In this document: positions 40,940 through 52,543 of the stretch, one piece after another | Position numbering within the stretch: the stretch's first letter is position 1 | Layout of the letters: each line of letters starts with the position of its first letter | DNA from: Adiantum capillus-veneris | Lineage: Eukaryota > Streptophyta > Polypodiopsida > Polypodiales > Pteridaceae | Reading direction: 5' to 3' | Assembly: GCA_014529385.2 (NCBI GenBank) | Contig: CM043958.1 | Coordinates: 121,428,817 to 121,492,816 of the forward strand | Length of the DNA stretch: 64,000 bases | The notes under the pieces: generated by a model | Told to the model about the DNA's origin: nothing | Database searches by the model: none | What the model saw: only the letters and a program-made list of their open reading frames with translations | Program-made: the position numbers and the translations under genes

Positions 40940-41881
40940 TGTTGAGCCAGCAGAGCCAGCAAAGGATCACACCCACATTTTTTGCTCACACTCATCATTT
41001 TTGTAACCATTGATTGTAATAAATGTCTTTCCGACGTTGATTTTGACTTGAGCTATTCGTTAAGTAACGGGACACAATTGAGTTTCCAGCTTGTAAATCC
41101 GAAGTAATTTCACTTGCCGATGTAATTAGTTAGAGATGTTCTCACCTCCAAGGCTGAGGTATATAAGCCAAAGTTTTGTAACCTAAAGGAGATTCAGTTT
41201 GATTAATCAAAGAGGTTTTTTGAGCGCCGTGACTGTGTCTGAGAGAGAGAGAGAGTCTTATCTACTTGCTACGCGAGCTACGGAGCCGCCATTGGAGAAG
41301 CGACACCGCCATTGTGTTAGCAACGGCGAGAGCTACGCACTGATACCAAGAGTGCGCGCTATCGGCTTCTATGTGTGGTAAGTTCCTACGAGCTTCGGTG
41401 TGAGTTTTCTTCCAACTCGTGTGTCGGAATAGAGCATGCAGCATATCTATAGAACCACAACGAGTAGAGCTACACATTAGTACCATCGGGGTCAAGTTTC
41501 GGTCACCTGTATTTTTCGGCCTGTCTTCATACGCGTTTACCGCACGGAGTGGTTATAGGTTGATTTTGCAGTTCAAGTCTTTGGGGTGTTGTTCTTACTT
41601 AGTGTATAGACTTCCCCTTGAGTTTGAGATCGATTCAATGATTCTAGATCCTGTTTCGTATAGCATTCGTTCATAGTACGGATTTCAGTCACTTGCGTAT
41701 TCTAGAACTTAGATTTGATTTCCTTAGTAGTGATTGTCATTAGAAGGTCGAGTAGGTGATTTGACACCCACCTAGTTGTTTCCATGCGCCTGCGGGTCAA
41801 GCTCCGTCCTCGTCTGACAAATTCTGTTGTTGGTTGAGTTCTCGCTATTTAGCTTCCGCTAGCGGCGTAACCGCCTTAACA
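40940..41881 (+). repeat. 3' LTR of the giant element
   Basis: Partner of 22818-23764. Differences by eye include ACATTG/ACGTTG, AAGACAA/AAGCCAA, a shorter (GA)n, CATCCGG/CATCGGG and GCATAACC/GCGTAACC. Confidence 0.95.
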
Positions 41882-41886
41882 AGATC
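41882..41886. repeat. Target-site duplication AGATC, right copy
   Basis: Exact match to 22813-22817. Confidence 0.95.
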
Positions 41887-42600
41887 AATGATGGTTGACC
41901 TCTTTTATTGTTGTTCATGGTTTCATGAAAAGTCGTAGAGCTATTTTGGAGCTTCGTTTTGATTTTTTTAATAAAAATCGAATCCAATATCGGAAGCTCA
42001 AGTTATGGTCAAAACATTTTTTTTCTTACTCAACCTATGCCTAGAGACTTTATACGTGTATAATGTTTCCTGACTGGGATTTGCTCCAAACTTAATTGTA
42101 GACTCCCCTTGATGTCTTCTACCCATTGCAAGTCTTAGTTTGTGATTCCGACCTTGATTTTGACACTTGAGACATTATACTATGCGCATAGTGTCTTTTG
42201 TGGCAGAATGAAGTGACTCTTATCCCAGTGGTTCCTTACCACTCAAGCAACTCTCGGAAACTTTTAGAATTCAATTTGGACATATTTTGGGCAAGTTATG
42301 ATCAATACAAGCATGAATCTATCCAGATCCTTCTTCTGGCCTTTACAAGATCAAATGAGCTCCAAATGTAATGGAATTTTGGCTAAGGACTTCTTTTATG
42401 CTCTAGGACAATAAGGCATGCCCAAATGTTTGTTTTGACCCAGATCTTGCCACTAAGACATTATATGCATATAATGTCTTTTGGCTCAGAAGGACATGAA
42501 AATTTTCAAACAGGCTTAAAACATCATTTCCAACCTTCCTATGTGGTCAAATCTGAGTTATGTGTTGTACGATCAGCCCATAAATCATATAGTTTTGACC
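41887..42600 (-). other. Leader remnant of an older giant element, with diverged palindromes
   Basis: Non-coding. It contains three palindromes related to those of the giant element: 42044-42067, 42170-42196 (with a 3-bp expansion) and 42456-42479, the last a perfect palindrome of changed sequence (AGACATTATATG plus its complement). On the minus strand it leads into the gag fragment at 22817-22194 once the giant insertion is removed, matching the leader-gag order of the younger element. Confidence 0.65.
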
Positions 42601-44450
42601 ACTCACCAACTCTTCCTCCGCAAGCCTTGGCCAAAGTTTTGATGATAGGAGGATGCCCTCTTTCACTCTTTCCATTGCCTTCAGGGTTGTAAGCTGTAGT
42701 AAGAGAAATCTTGATTCCTAATCTGGAAAAAAACTCCCTTGCTTCCTCGGTATCCAGCTCACCTCTGTCTGCAGTGAGGAATCAAGGTCAGAATCACAAA
42801 CTGAGACTTGCAGTGGGTAGAATCACAAAATCACCTCATCAAGAAGGAATTTGCACACAGCTTCCGTGGTTTTATCTCTTAATGCTCTCCCTTCAACCTG
42901 GTTAGTTAGGTCCTCTTGTGCAAGAACTAAGTATCTCATTTGCTAGAGTCCTAAAGGCATTGTGACTAGATCCACAACCCATTTATAGTGCATGGCTAGT
43001 GGATATGTAGGGTGCAATCCATCAGGATGTTGAACATTTAAATACATTTGACAAGTTACACATGACTCTACAAATTGAGATATATCTTTATACATACCCT
43101 TCCACCAGTATTTTTCTTTCAACTTGGAGAAGGTGACCCACACACCCGTGTGTCCAGCCGATAGACTCTCATGAAACTCTTGCATGAGCTTTACTTGAGT
43201 CTCTTTTTTACATATAACCCTTTGTGGTGTAACACCCTTTCTTTTTCTGCATGTTTCTTTTCATTCTTTGGATGGCATCTACCTTTGTTGGACAAGGTTT
43301 CCTATCATATGGCCCGCACATGTGACCCACAATGAGCACTTCATTGACACCAAGCATAGACTTTTTCCCTGACAAGGTAAGATTCACTTCTTCCAACCTA
43401 GATAAAATTTTATCACACTCATTTATGTGATTTACCACAAACCTACGACATCCCCTAAGATCCAAAGCTTCATCTTTCTCACTTTCTTCACATCCTTTGA
43501 TAGGCAAATCATAATGAAAGGCATTGTGATTTGAGAAATAAAGTCACGTAAGACCTTATTCATCCCATTCATCATATGTGCAACAGAGTTGGTTGCTCCT
43601 TACGGCAAGGTACACATCCTTACCAAACCTAAAGGTGTCCTCATGGTTGTCAAGTCTCTCCTTTCAATTGAAAGCTGAAATTGATCATACCCTGAGTAGA
43701 GATCCCCCATCGAGTAGATTGCCCTCCCTGCAAACACCTCTGCAAACTCATCCACAATTGTACATGTTTCTACGTTCCTAATTGTCACCTTGTTCACTGG
43801 TTGCATATCTTGGATGAAGCGTAGAGCACCATTCTTCTTCGGAACTGTGAACCACCTGTTTGAGTATGGAGTACAAGAAGGCTCCAAAATCCCCATTTTG
43901 ATCTTTTCATTTAATAGTTCTACTAACTTGGGCAAATGAGCCTTTGGAACCAAAATAGGCCACAGATTCCAAGGCACATGAGGTATTGTAAAAATTACCA
44001 TAGGAGCTACAATAGAAGGATCAACACATCCTATCTTATGTGGCTCAAATGCAAAATCCTTACCATGCTTTGAAAGCATTCCTTTAAAGCACCTTGTCTC
44101 CTCCTGTGTTAGAAACTCCTCACAACCAATCTACAACTCTTGAAAAGACTCCTTTGTGAAGGTGTGTCCAATCTTTTTAGCATTCCTCAAACTTGGTTGT
44201 AAAGCAGTTCGCTCAATCTTTTCCCTGTTGTTGGGTGGTAAGGGTGAAGCTACTGGTTTCACCTTCTTTGCTACACTTTTGTACTTAGTTTCAACATGGA
44301 CTTCTCGACCAACTGTTTGCTTGAAACATTGGTTTCTTTAAAGGATTCTATGACTTGATACATTTCCATAGAGCATACTCCACAACTTCACTTTCAAGAT
44401 GCAAACTAGACTCCATTATAGCATCTGTGGGATGAGTGTCTAACCTCACT
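42600..44450 (-). pseudogene. Fragment of a different gypsy lineage: RT and integrase, RNase H missing
   Basis: On the minus strand: a lead-in (GCEEFLTQEETRCFKGMLSK; FAFEPHKIGCVDPSIVAPMV), RT with NRWFTVPKKNGALRFIQDMQ, YSMGDLYSGYDQFQLSIERR and LGLVRMCTLP, then fragments to LTLSGKKSMLGVNEVLIVGH. It then jumps near 43210 to an integrase H2C2 region (HESLSAGHTGVWVTFSKLKE; CVTCQ) and core pieces near 42830-42610 (TDRGELDTEEAREFFSRLG; AYNPEGNGKSERG). The RNase H between them is absent. The RT differs clearly from all other elements here (SGYDQFQL in place of GYHQIR or GYNQLA). Frameshifts are frequent, so it is old. Confidence 0.75.
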
Positions 44451-44460
44451 CCTATCTTAT

Positions 44461-44912
44461 TGCAGATTTAGCGAGAACCACAATTAAATTGTCAATCCAT
44501 GGAACGAAGCTGACTTGACTAGTGCATAGAGGCTACAAGAGGTTGTCAATCTCTCGGAAAACAACAAACAATTCACATCTAACTCAAGCTACACTCAAGT
44601 GATTGAAATCACCAAAAGCCAATCACTCATCAGCAAATAAATCACATCAAATGACATCCAAACGTAACGGAACTTCTAGGACATGTTTATAAGACCCAAG
44701 GTTTTTGGTGGTCAAAACTAATAATCTGGGAGCTCTAACTAAAGATGGGTAATGATAGGTTGATACAATCTGAAAGCTTGTAGCCTCAGCTCATCTATTA
44801 CAAATATTTATCTTTAAAACAGGAGTTATAATATTCTCGATTTATCAAAATAATAAGTGTTTTTACAATGAGAGCTCCAAAAAATGATATTTGAGTTAGC
44901 TTGCTGCTAACA
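44461..44912 (-). repeat. Putative 3' LTR of the older giant element
   Basis: Minus strand: directly after a purine tract (GAGGAGGGTGGGAA, 44926-44913) comes TGTTAGCAGCAAGC, parallel to the purine-tract/TGTTGAGCC junction of the younger giant. The far end is placed at a TCTGCA (44461) because coding of the next fragment begins right after it, so the end is approximate. There is little overall similarity to the younger LTR. Confidence 0.5.
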
Positions 44913-44951
44913 TTCCCACCCTCCTCGCTTGTGTCATCCCTTGACACAGCT

Positions 44952-47900
44952 TTATGGGCTGAAATAGTCTTTAGGTTGACGCCCGACGAGGTGGTCTTTA
45001 AGCGGATTTAGGGCCTTTTCGTATCTGATATCTCTCTTTATCTGGCACCTCAAAAACTGCATAATGAATCTGTATTTAAGCTCCACAACTGAGTAGCCTT
45101 GAAATCTCAAAGTCAGGTTACTGATCACTGGCCCAAATATCTTTGTTTGCCAAGTGAAGAATCCTGTGTAGAACGCTTCCTCAAATGCCAACATTTTGTG
45201 TGATGGTAAGAACATGCACCAGGCATAGAAGCCATAGAGGACTTCTTTGAAAGGTTGACCACTGAGATCGTAGCATAATTCTTTATTACCCTCGAGGAAT
45301 GACATCCACGGGGCGCCTGCTTGCTCTGGCTCATGAAAAACTTCGATGCAGGTGATCAGTATTCGATAGATTTTATATAACATTGCACATGATAAATCCG
45401 GAAGACTTCTGAAGAATGACATGGCACCCCTTAGGGTTTTCACCATGTATTCTTCAGTCGGCGGTCCCTTTTCTGGAGCAGGAAATCTTGGGTAGTTCAG
45501 CCAGGTTGGCTGCTTCTTTGTTACTGCCTCATGTGCTTGCCAGGTCCTTACTCTTGGTACATGACAAAAAGTGGGATTTTTCTGAAGTGCCGCAAGTGCT
45601 CTTGTGAACAGAATCAAATACCTTGGATTCTTGTTCAACCAGCTCAGCCTGCACTTTGGGTGGTCTTGATCTGCGCCTTCTTCTTGCATGTCTTTGTAAA
45701 GCCTCTCTTTGACTTGGAGCAACTCCACCTTTATCAAAGGATATGGTAGGGATTTTTTATGCCATTGCGCATTGATTTGATTGGGAGTGAGTTGTGTAAC
45801 GTTGACAGAGTGGAGAAATTGCAACTCCCAATCCATCGTTGCTTTCCACTACTCATCCACCTCTTGTGTAATCTTTTCTTTCAATGCATCTTCTTCTTCA
45901 GCTTTTGACAGTTGGACCATCGGCATTGTATCAGTTTTTGTTATTTGTACCAGAAATTCATCCTTGCCACCTAGCCCTTCTACTGGTTGTGTCTCCATCT
46001 CAAGAAAAGAAATTGAGGGGATATCTATCTGTGGCTGTTCCGAAGTTCCTGCTTCTTCTTGAGTTTTTGGCTAGCATCTCTCAGCAATTGGTTGACTCTT
46101 TTAAGCTTGGTTGTTTCTTTTAGTAGCTCTTCTTCTCATTGCACCAGCATTAAAGCCAGGTCTCTGCACTGAGACTGCTCCAATTTAAGCTCTAGCTCAA
46201 GGTACTTGTTCTTTTTCTCTAATGCTTTGTAGACCTCGTCTGTTCCTTTGATCGAGGCCACTACGGGATTTTCTTGTATTTGCCGCAAAAAAGTTTCCTG
46301 ATCATTTATTCTCTACTCTGAGTATTGCAGGGAAGCGTTCGCTACATCTAATTGTACCTGAATCTTCTGAACTGACAGTGTTGTAGTTAGAAGCTCGTTG
46401 GTAACTTCTGTCAGTTGTTCATCTTTTGTTTTGCAAGCATCTGATAACTTCGTAGGTAGGTCACCTAATTCCTCCATTTCCTTCTACTGTTTATCTCTTG
46501 CTAGCTGATGTTGTTCAGCTTCAACTTTCAATTCCTGCACTTTTCTTTGTAGATCGGTGAGGACATTTAATATGTCGTCTAACTCCCCTTGGAGAGCGTC
46601 AATCACCATCTCTAGTTCTTTAGCCTTTGTGATGCGGCTAAGTGCTACCGAGCGGAGTCTTTCCGTCATGTCCTGCATTTGCTTTGCATATTTGTTGACT
46701 TGCAGGATTACCTCATCATTTGATTGCCAATCTTCATTTCTTGCTAGCTGCCTAGATGTCTCGGCAATCTCTCGTGTCTCTCTCGGCTACGTCATGGCGG
46801 TTGGTTGTTCTTGCCCTTAAGGTTGTGGCTGGTCTTCTTCCGCTTTGTCATCCTGAGGCTTCGTGGATGCCTCGGCCTTTTCTTACTGTGTAGAGGTAGA
46901 AGGTGTTTCCTCAAAATCCTGTTTTCTTGTTTGTTCAAACTTTGTGGTGTCCTCTGGTGCAAGACTTGCTACCCTTTCTAGCTCTGGCTCTTGCTCTTTG
47001 TGCCGCTCTTGTGTAGTAGCTGCCTATTTTGCAGATTCAGCTGCTTCTCTTTGTTCAGGCTCTGTCTCCTTTGTCGACTCGGTTTCTGTGGCTTTATCTG
47101 CTGGTGATGGTGGTGGGCTTGGCATGGGGTGATCATGCTGTTCTGAAGCAGGTGAAGAAGGTCGGGGAGACATATCACCTAGTTCATGCTGTGCTTCTCC
47201 TTGTGCAGTTGTTTCCTCTGCTTGCTTTTGTTGCTCCTCCGCCTCTTTAGCTTTCTGTTTTGCTTCTTGGGCTTCTTTCAGCTTCAAAGCGTTTGCTTCC
47301 TGATACATTTTTTCCAATAGTTCTGCTGGATCTACGACATGTTTCCTGGCATGGTGCTTTGTTCTTGGTCCTTTCAATTCAATTGGTACCCATTTTGCCG
47401 GGTCCTTGCCTTGAGCTTGGCGGCTGCATTCGTAGGAGCGATTTTCTCTTTCAAACCTGGCTTGTTTTTGTTGCGGCTCCTCCTGATGTGCTGCCACAAC
47501 TTTTCTTTTCATCTCTTCCCTCCAGACTCTTTTTTCCTCATTATCGGAGCTTTCACTACTATGTCATTCTGGCAAGCTCTCAGCAAACTCTTTGTCAGAC
47601 TTGTATGTTCTCTTCGTAGATCTTGTGGCTCGAGAGGAAGGTTGTGCTGACACTATCCAAGTGTTCTGATCTAGGGCAGGTGGCAAGTTGTCGGCCATGC
47701 CAATAGCATGGTAGGCAATTCTGGTTAGAACCTCTGGTGCTTCCAGATATGCTATTTTTCCCTCTTTCTTTGTCCCTTTTAGTGTGGATGACACGTACTG
47801 TGCATGGTCAATTGGTTGCCTGGTTGTTGATTTGAGAACTTGTGTACAGGTTGTGGTAACCACATGATTGGGTGTCGTATACCTTGGCGGTCTCTTGGCG

Positions 47901-48496
47901 AGGAAGTGGAAGTGCTGATGATACAATCTTGCAGGCTCTTCCAACTGTTTTTGAATGAGGCCGATAAATGTCGTAGCGGCGGTTTCCTTGATGAAAGTTC
48001 CTGCCGTCTTTCTATCTCTTGCCCTCATTGTCATTCCTTTTGTTGGCAGTTTTAGAGCTTCTGCCACTATCTCTTTTGTTATCACCACTTCGACTTTGTT
48101 CCCTTGCTGGTCAGAGATTTCGGCGGTTCCATCTTCTTTGATCGTGGACAAGAGCTCATAAGCTTTTTGGAAATCCACTCCGCATGGCTCTTATTTGTAA
48201 AAATCTCAGAGTCCCAGCCTTCGGTTGGCTTCTTTCGTCTCGAGCTTTGCGGCGACATCATATACTTCTTTTGGTAGAAGTTGCAGTTCTACCTGATGTC
48301 CATCTTTGCTTTTGAATCTACCAATGAACACTGGATCCCATTCCGACCTCAATATGTGAAAAGAGTTTGTGTTATGCTCTTCAAGCTGTTCTTTCGACAG
48401 GTAGGTCGATTTGGTAGTTTTGATTGAACTGGGTCCAGTTGATATGGTGGTAGCTCTTGCAACTTCTCCTTTTGTGAGAGCTTCTTCTTGGCCTTT
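44952..48496 (-). pseudogene. Accessory protein of an older giant element, decayed homologue
   Basis: Minus-strand pieces in order: 48496-48206 (FIGRFKSKDGHQVELQLLPK), 48178-47564 (GVDFQKAYELLSTIKEDG; KRPPRYTTPNHVVTTT; EVLTRIAYHAIG), 47512-47024 (charged, with KEAQEAKQKAKEAEEQQKQA), a coiled-coil stretch 46678-46484, and 45836-44952 (FCHVPRVRTWQAHEAVTKK; YMVKTLRGAMSFF; FEEAFYTGFFTWQTKIFGP). The order and motifs match 37613-40890 throughout, so both descend from one accessory gene. Several stops and frameshifts are present. The protein start is cut by the solo LTR at 48497. Confidence 0.8.
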
Positions 48497-48765
48497 TGTC
48501 ATAAAATCTAATATCTAACCAACCCAAATGATTTTCTCATATTATATTGATCACTTAATGTGGGAGAATAAATGGGAACAAGTGTTAAGATATAGATATG
48601 TGCTTATAGATCTATCTCAACACGGGGCCAATAGTAAAGGGGCCCAAATAGGAGATGGTCTATCAAGAGCAAGGCTAACCAATGGAGCATAAGACCTTAG
48701 GGTTAGTTTCATTGAAGACCTCCAATAATGTGTGTAAAAGTCCTTTGACCTTAGGTAAGCTAGGG

Positions 48766-48960
48766 CTGAGCTTGAGGTGCTTGTCCTGCTTGAGGTGCTT
48801 GTCATGCTTGAGGTGCTTGATTAAGATGCTTGAGGTGCTTGACTTGGTGCATGATTAAGGTGCTTGAGGTGCCTTGAGAAGCTTGCCTGAGATGCTTGTG
48901 GGAACACCCCCTACTTCAAGTGCTTAGTCATGCTTGATGACTAAGGAGCTTGCTCATCCA
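48766..48960 (+). repeat. Minisatellite in the solo LTR
   Basis: Repeated GCTTGAGGTGCTTG with variants (GATTAAGATGCTTGAGG), about ten partial units, equivalent to 21695-21905 on the other strand. Confidence 0.85.
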
Positions 48961-48997
48961 AAGTCAAAAATATCCCTACAAGGAGGGGGGCGAGCCT

Positions 48998-49023
48998 ACA
49001 AGGGGGGGGGGGGGGATGAGAGA

Positions 49024-49082
<59 letters not shown>
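48998..49082. repeat. Poly-G and (CA)n tracts
   Basis: A run of about 15 G, a short break, then about 29 CA units from 49025. Both lie inside the solo LTR at the position of the shorter CA tract of the young LTRs. Confidence 0.95.
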
Positions 49083-50105
49083 GGGAAGCCCCAGCTTGAA
49101 GAGGCAGCAAGGACACTTGTCAAGTTCCTTCCCATGTTGCCCTCATGGTGTGCCTGAAGCCTATTGGTTGTCCACCCAAGGGGTCCAATGATAATTTAGG
49201 ATATTTAATCAATTGATTTTGCATTTATCGAGTCCTCTCTCTCAAAGGGGAAAGGGGGACACTTGTCCCAAGGCTACCCATGTTGCTCGTAATGGCTCAT
49301 GCTTGTGATTGGCTAGGCCTGGAGGGGTCCAATGAGCTTCAAGCATGAGCTACAAGGGGGGGTCGACCCAAGCAAGCTAGGGGGGTGCTTAGGGGGTATA
49401 CTCACCCACACACACTCACAAACACTCTCATTGTGTACTATGCAAAGTGCAAGAGCTCCCTCTCCTTCTCCAAGCAAGTAGAGGTTGAGAGCCTACACCA
49501 ACACTCTTGGCTATGGAGTGCAAATCCATCCAAGAGCCATGCTTCAATGCTTGAGCTTGCCATCTATTTCTTCTTCATTACTATGCTATTATGTATGCTA
49601 GCACAAGAGTTATGATAAGTGAGGAACTAGCTCTTTCTCGTATGAAATGTTTCTTCTTCCTCTTCCCTACCCTCATTCCCTGCTAGCTCTCTCCACCTTC
49701 GAAGGTGTTTGAGGTCTTGGGACTGAGGCTTGGTATAGTTAAAGCTTTCTTCAAGTTTAGGTTATGCTATGATGGTGATGCATGAAGCTTTCCATCTTCA
49801 TTGCTTCACCTAGGTCACAAGGAACACAAAGAAAGTATTGTAACAAGTCTCTCTTTATGGGAGAAATCATAATACAAATGCCTATTGGAGGGGGGACCGG
49901 CTCCACATAAATCCGGTCCTCAACTGTTGTCATGTTCTCTAAATTCTCTCTCTTGCAAAAGTATTGTCCATGCCAAGTTAACTAATTGCTATGATTATGT
50001 TGCTATCTTCAATTATGTCAACCCGCTATGCTCACAAAATCATTTCTTGAAAGTACTCTCATTAAATTCTGCTACTCTCACATTGAATAGGCAAATTCCA
50101 TTACA

Positions 50106-51376
50106 CCTTCTCTGCAGCTTGCATGGCTTTTGTTAAGTGAATAGAGTATCAAAATTAGCAAATTTGGTAGATTCTTCTCTGAAATGTCCTACAGTCGAAA
50201 ATGCTGATAAATTTGGTCCAATTCGCTTCAAATCAATTTTGAACATGCATAGATGCATAAAAACATAAAGAGCAAAATTATGAAGTCCAAACAAAAATTG
50301 CAACAAAAATAAATAATCGTGATTATTTACAGCTGAGTAATTTTTTCAACTTTTTGCAAACTTGACATTATAGGCTTGAAGTATATACCAATTAGATACT
50401 TTGAGTGAAATATGGACTCATTTGGGTGTACAGGGTGAAAATGGTGCCAGATTTAGGCTTTAGGTCTCTGAAACAGTAGATGTAAGGAAATTTTGAGATT
50501 GTGAGCTCCAAATATGTTCAAACTTGGCGAGTGGGCTTCAGGCATCATGTACTTTGGTCCCATGATGGAAAAATTGTAAATTTTTCCCATTTTGGCCAAA
50601 AAGTAAATAATCGCAATTATTAACTTTTTCACCAAAATGAATATTTTTTGGTACAACTTGGTTCTAGGCATGGTACAGACCGTGTGTATATGATATGAGG
50701 TGATTTGGATCAAAAAATATGGCTCATAACTCAAAATTTGGATTGCAAGGACTTCTTTGCGTTTTTTGGCAATTTTCAAAGTTACATTTGAACATTTTGG
50801 CTCATACTTGAAATTTGGCATGTAGTAGGTGTGTACAAGTGATAGGTGAGGTGATGATACAATTTTCAAGCCAAAATAGTGCAAAAGTAAATAATCGTTT
50901 TCTTGCAAAACTTGAAAATTTTGACCTAAACACATTCTATACACCTAAAACAAGTCTTAAATTGAATTTGGTAAAGTTTGGTCTTGTCGGCATCACTTCA
51001 TGCTTTGTCGACTCTGAAATCTCTTTTTTTTGTGACTACATGGCCTGTAGAGTTGGTTAGTCACTTTTGAAGCTATGGACTTGTCCGCAACATAGTCGCC
51101 AAGCAACTCATCAAATTTTCGCCCATTTGGGGTCAGTAGAACCTCGTATGTCGAATTTGATGCTTTGTCGCCTTCGAGCCATTTTCTGCTTTTCGAGGGA
51201 TGGCTTGATTGATTTTATGAAACCAATCATATACATTGTGTATAGCCCACATATGCAAGTTGTCTGTGGAGTCAGAATGCAATTGTGACATTTACCAAAA
51301 ACCTAGCTTTTCTACATGGTGTTGAAATTAGGGTTGCAGAGAAAAATACACAGCTTGGAGAAGAATCGGCCATGAG
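50106..51376. other. AT-rich spacer with a second palindrome family
   Basis: No gene that I can support. TAAATAATC GT GATTATTTA at 50310-50329, a near-palindromic relative at 50602-50625 and a half-site at 50886-50899 resemble the way palindromes are spaced in the giant element's spacer. It lies upstream of the older accessory gene on the minus strand, where such a spacer is expected. The part near 51376 may instead belong to the copia element. Confidence 0.45.
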
Positions 51377-51380
51377 GCGT
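51377..51380. repeat. Target-site duplication GCGT, left copy
   Basis: GCGT before the LTR TG, repeated at 60044-60047 after the LTR CA. Four bases; one base further the flanks disagree. Confidence 0.75.
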
Positions 51381-52520
51381 TGTCAGGAGTTTTTTGGAGC
51401 AAGGGATTGCGCATATGTACATACCCATGCATGGTGCATCAAATAAAGTATTGCCCATTTTCCAGAGCCAGGTGGTTACGTGGGGCCCACATGTGTACAG
51501 GTAGGACACCATGTACATAGTGCATCGATTTTCATCATTACTAGTACCATTGTGTTTTTCTACAATAAGGAGGAGTTGGTAGCGCGTAAAACTTCTCGAG
51601 GAAGCTATCCGCGGGCCGACGACGTGAGGTTAGCAGGTGCGTCAGATGGCATCTAGTGGCGTCAAGAGGGCGAACGAGGTCAATATTTGCACGCAGATGA
51701 GGACAGACACAACGTGGGTGTTTGCTTGTGAGAATTATGCAGAAAGGTCATCATGAGGACCTTTTTTTGGGGCCACTTCACGTGATGGCGAGGTGCATTA
51801 TTGGAAAAAAGCTGAGTGCCAGGTGTGCGAATGATGCAAAAAGGTGACAACTATGCACTGCGAGGTCAGTTTTTGGCCTGTTCGGGGTCCGTTTGAGGTC
51901 ATCTAAAAGGCCAAGGGTGCCCAACTAAAAAAGCTAAGTGTGGGAACTGAAAAAACAGAGAGAAGACCAGAAAAAACGTGGAGAAGAGAGGAGGAACAGC
52001 CGCAGGTGTGTTTTTGCTCATTTTGGAGCCTGTTTTGGCCGTAAACTGCTCATCCGATGTCGGATTTGAGCACTTTGACATTGTAGACTGGGGTTTTGGT
52101 CCGTTCCGGACGCGATGGCGCTGTCCATTTTGCCAAATTCCTCACTCTTTTCCTGCTGTTTTTCTGTGTAAGTTTCTCCTATGAGCGAAGTTTCCGCTCT
52201 AGTTTGTGATTGTATCTGGTATCTTTTACCCATATTGTGTGAGCTGTTTGCCCCATTGGTGTTGGCCCAAGCTCATTTGTATCTAAACATCAGAAATTCT
52301 CCTCTTTTGAGCTGAGTTTTTTGGGTGTGTGTGTGTGTGTGTCTGTGTGGAGTGGGCAAGTGGATAATCTCTCTCCTCTCACTCCAGAGGTGTGTTCCCT
52401 GTCTCGGCCAGGTGTGTTGTGTAAGCCGAGTGGTGCCCCATAGTGTGTGTGTGTATCTTCCCAAGAGTGTGTGTTGGGTCGTTATAGAGGCGCTGTGTGT
52501 GTGTTTTCATCCCGCTCACA
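51381..52520 (+). repeat. 5' LTR of the Tat-like element
   Basis: It ends CATCCCGCTCACA. It contains a segment of about 64 bases (around 52184-52245, CGAAGTTTCCGCTCTAG...) that is missing from the 3' LTR, bounded by GAGC on both sides, and a (GT)n tract near 52325. Confidence 0.95.
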
Positions 52521-52526
52521 TTCTTT

Positions 52527-52543
52527 TGGCGCCCCCACGGAGG
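52527..52543 (+). other. Putative primer-binding site
   Basis: TGGCGCCCCCACGGAGG begins six bases after the LTR, and TGGCGCC is the usual start of such sites. I cannot name the tRNA with confidence. Confidence 0.55.

Larger units (their letters stand above)
22818..41881 (+). mobile_element. Giant Ty3/gypsy element (Ogre/Tat/Athila-like), 19.06 kb
   Basis: LTRs of 947 and 942 bp with TGTTGAGCC...CTTAACA ends, perfect AGATC duplication, and a primer site resembling tRNA-Asp. Order: leader with palindromes, gag, protease, RT, RNase H, integrase with duplicated H2C2 module, second retropepsin with W-repeat tail, internal purine tract, 2.8 kb spacer with palindromes, coiled-coil accessory ORFs, purine tract, LTR. 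By eye the LTRs differ by about eleven substitutions and two small indels (roughly 1.2%), so it is fairly young. Gag, pol and the accessory ORF carry single stops or frameshifts. The second protease and post-integrase accessory gene set it apart from the element plans I know. Confidence 0.95.
48497..50105 (+). mobile_element. Solo LTR of the chromovirus-type family, 1609 bp
   Basis: It starts TGTCATAAAATCTAATATC and ends CCATTACA. Flanks are CCTTT (48492-48496) and CCTTC (50106-50110), a target duplication with one mismatch. It is related along its length to 6652-8244 (including the GGGGGGACCGGCTCCA box) and, inverted, to 20869-22193. No internal region follows, so it arose by LTR-LTR recombination. 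Confidence 0.8.

Noticed and set aside
41262-41676. Frames on both strands found in both LTRs of the giant element
   Set aside because: LTR shadows. They are duplicated with the LTR and have no known domain.
48998-49015. Assembly error at the poly-G run
   Set aside because: Possible, but an equivalent purine/CA tract exists in the related LTRs, so the position is natural even if the length is uncertain.
50453-50944. 163-codon minus-strand frame
   Set aside because: No recognisable domain and AT-rich composition. It overlaps palindromic sites and looks like a chance frame in the spacer.
51300-51376. Continuation of copia RNase H and 3' LTR left of the Tat-like element
   Set aside because: Only about five residues (LMADS) read on after the join, then similarity is lost. 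Too little to annotate as copia.
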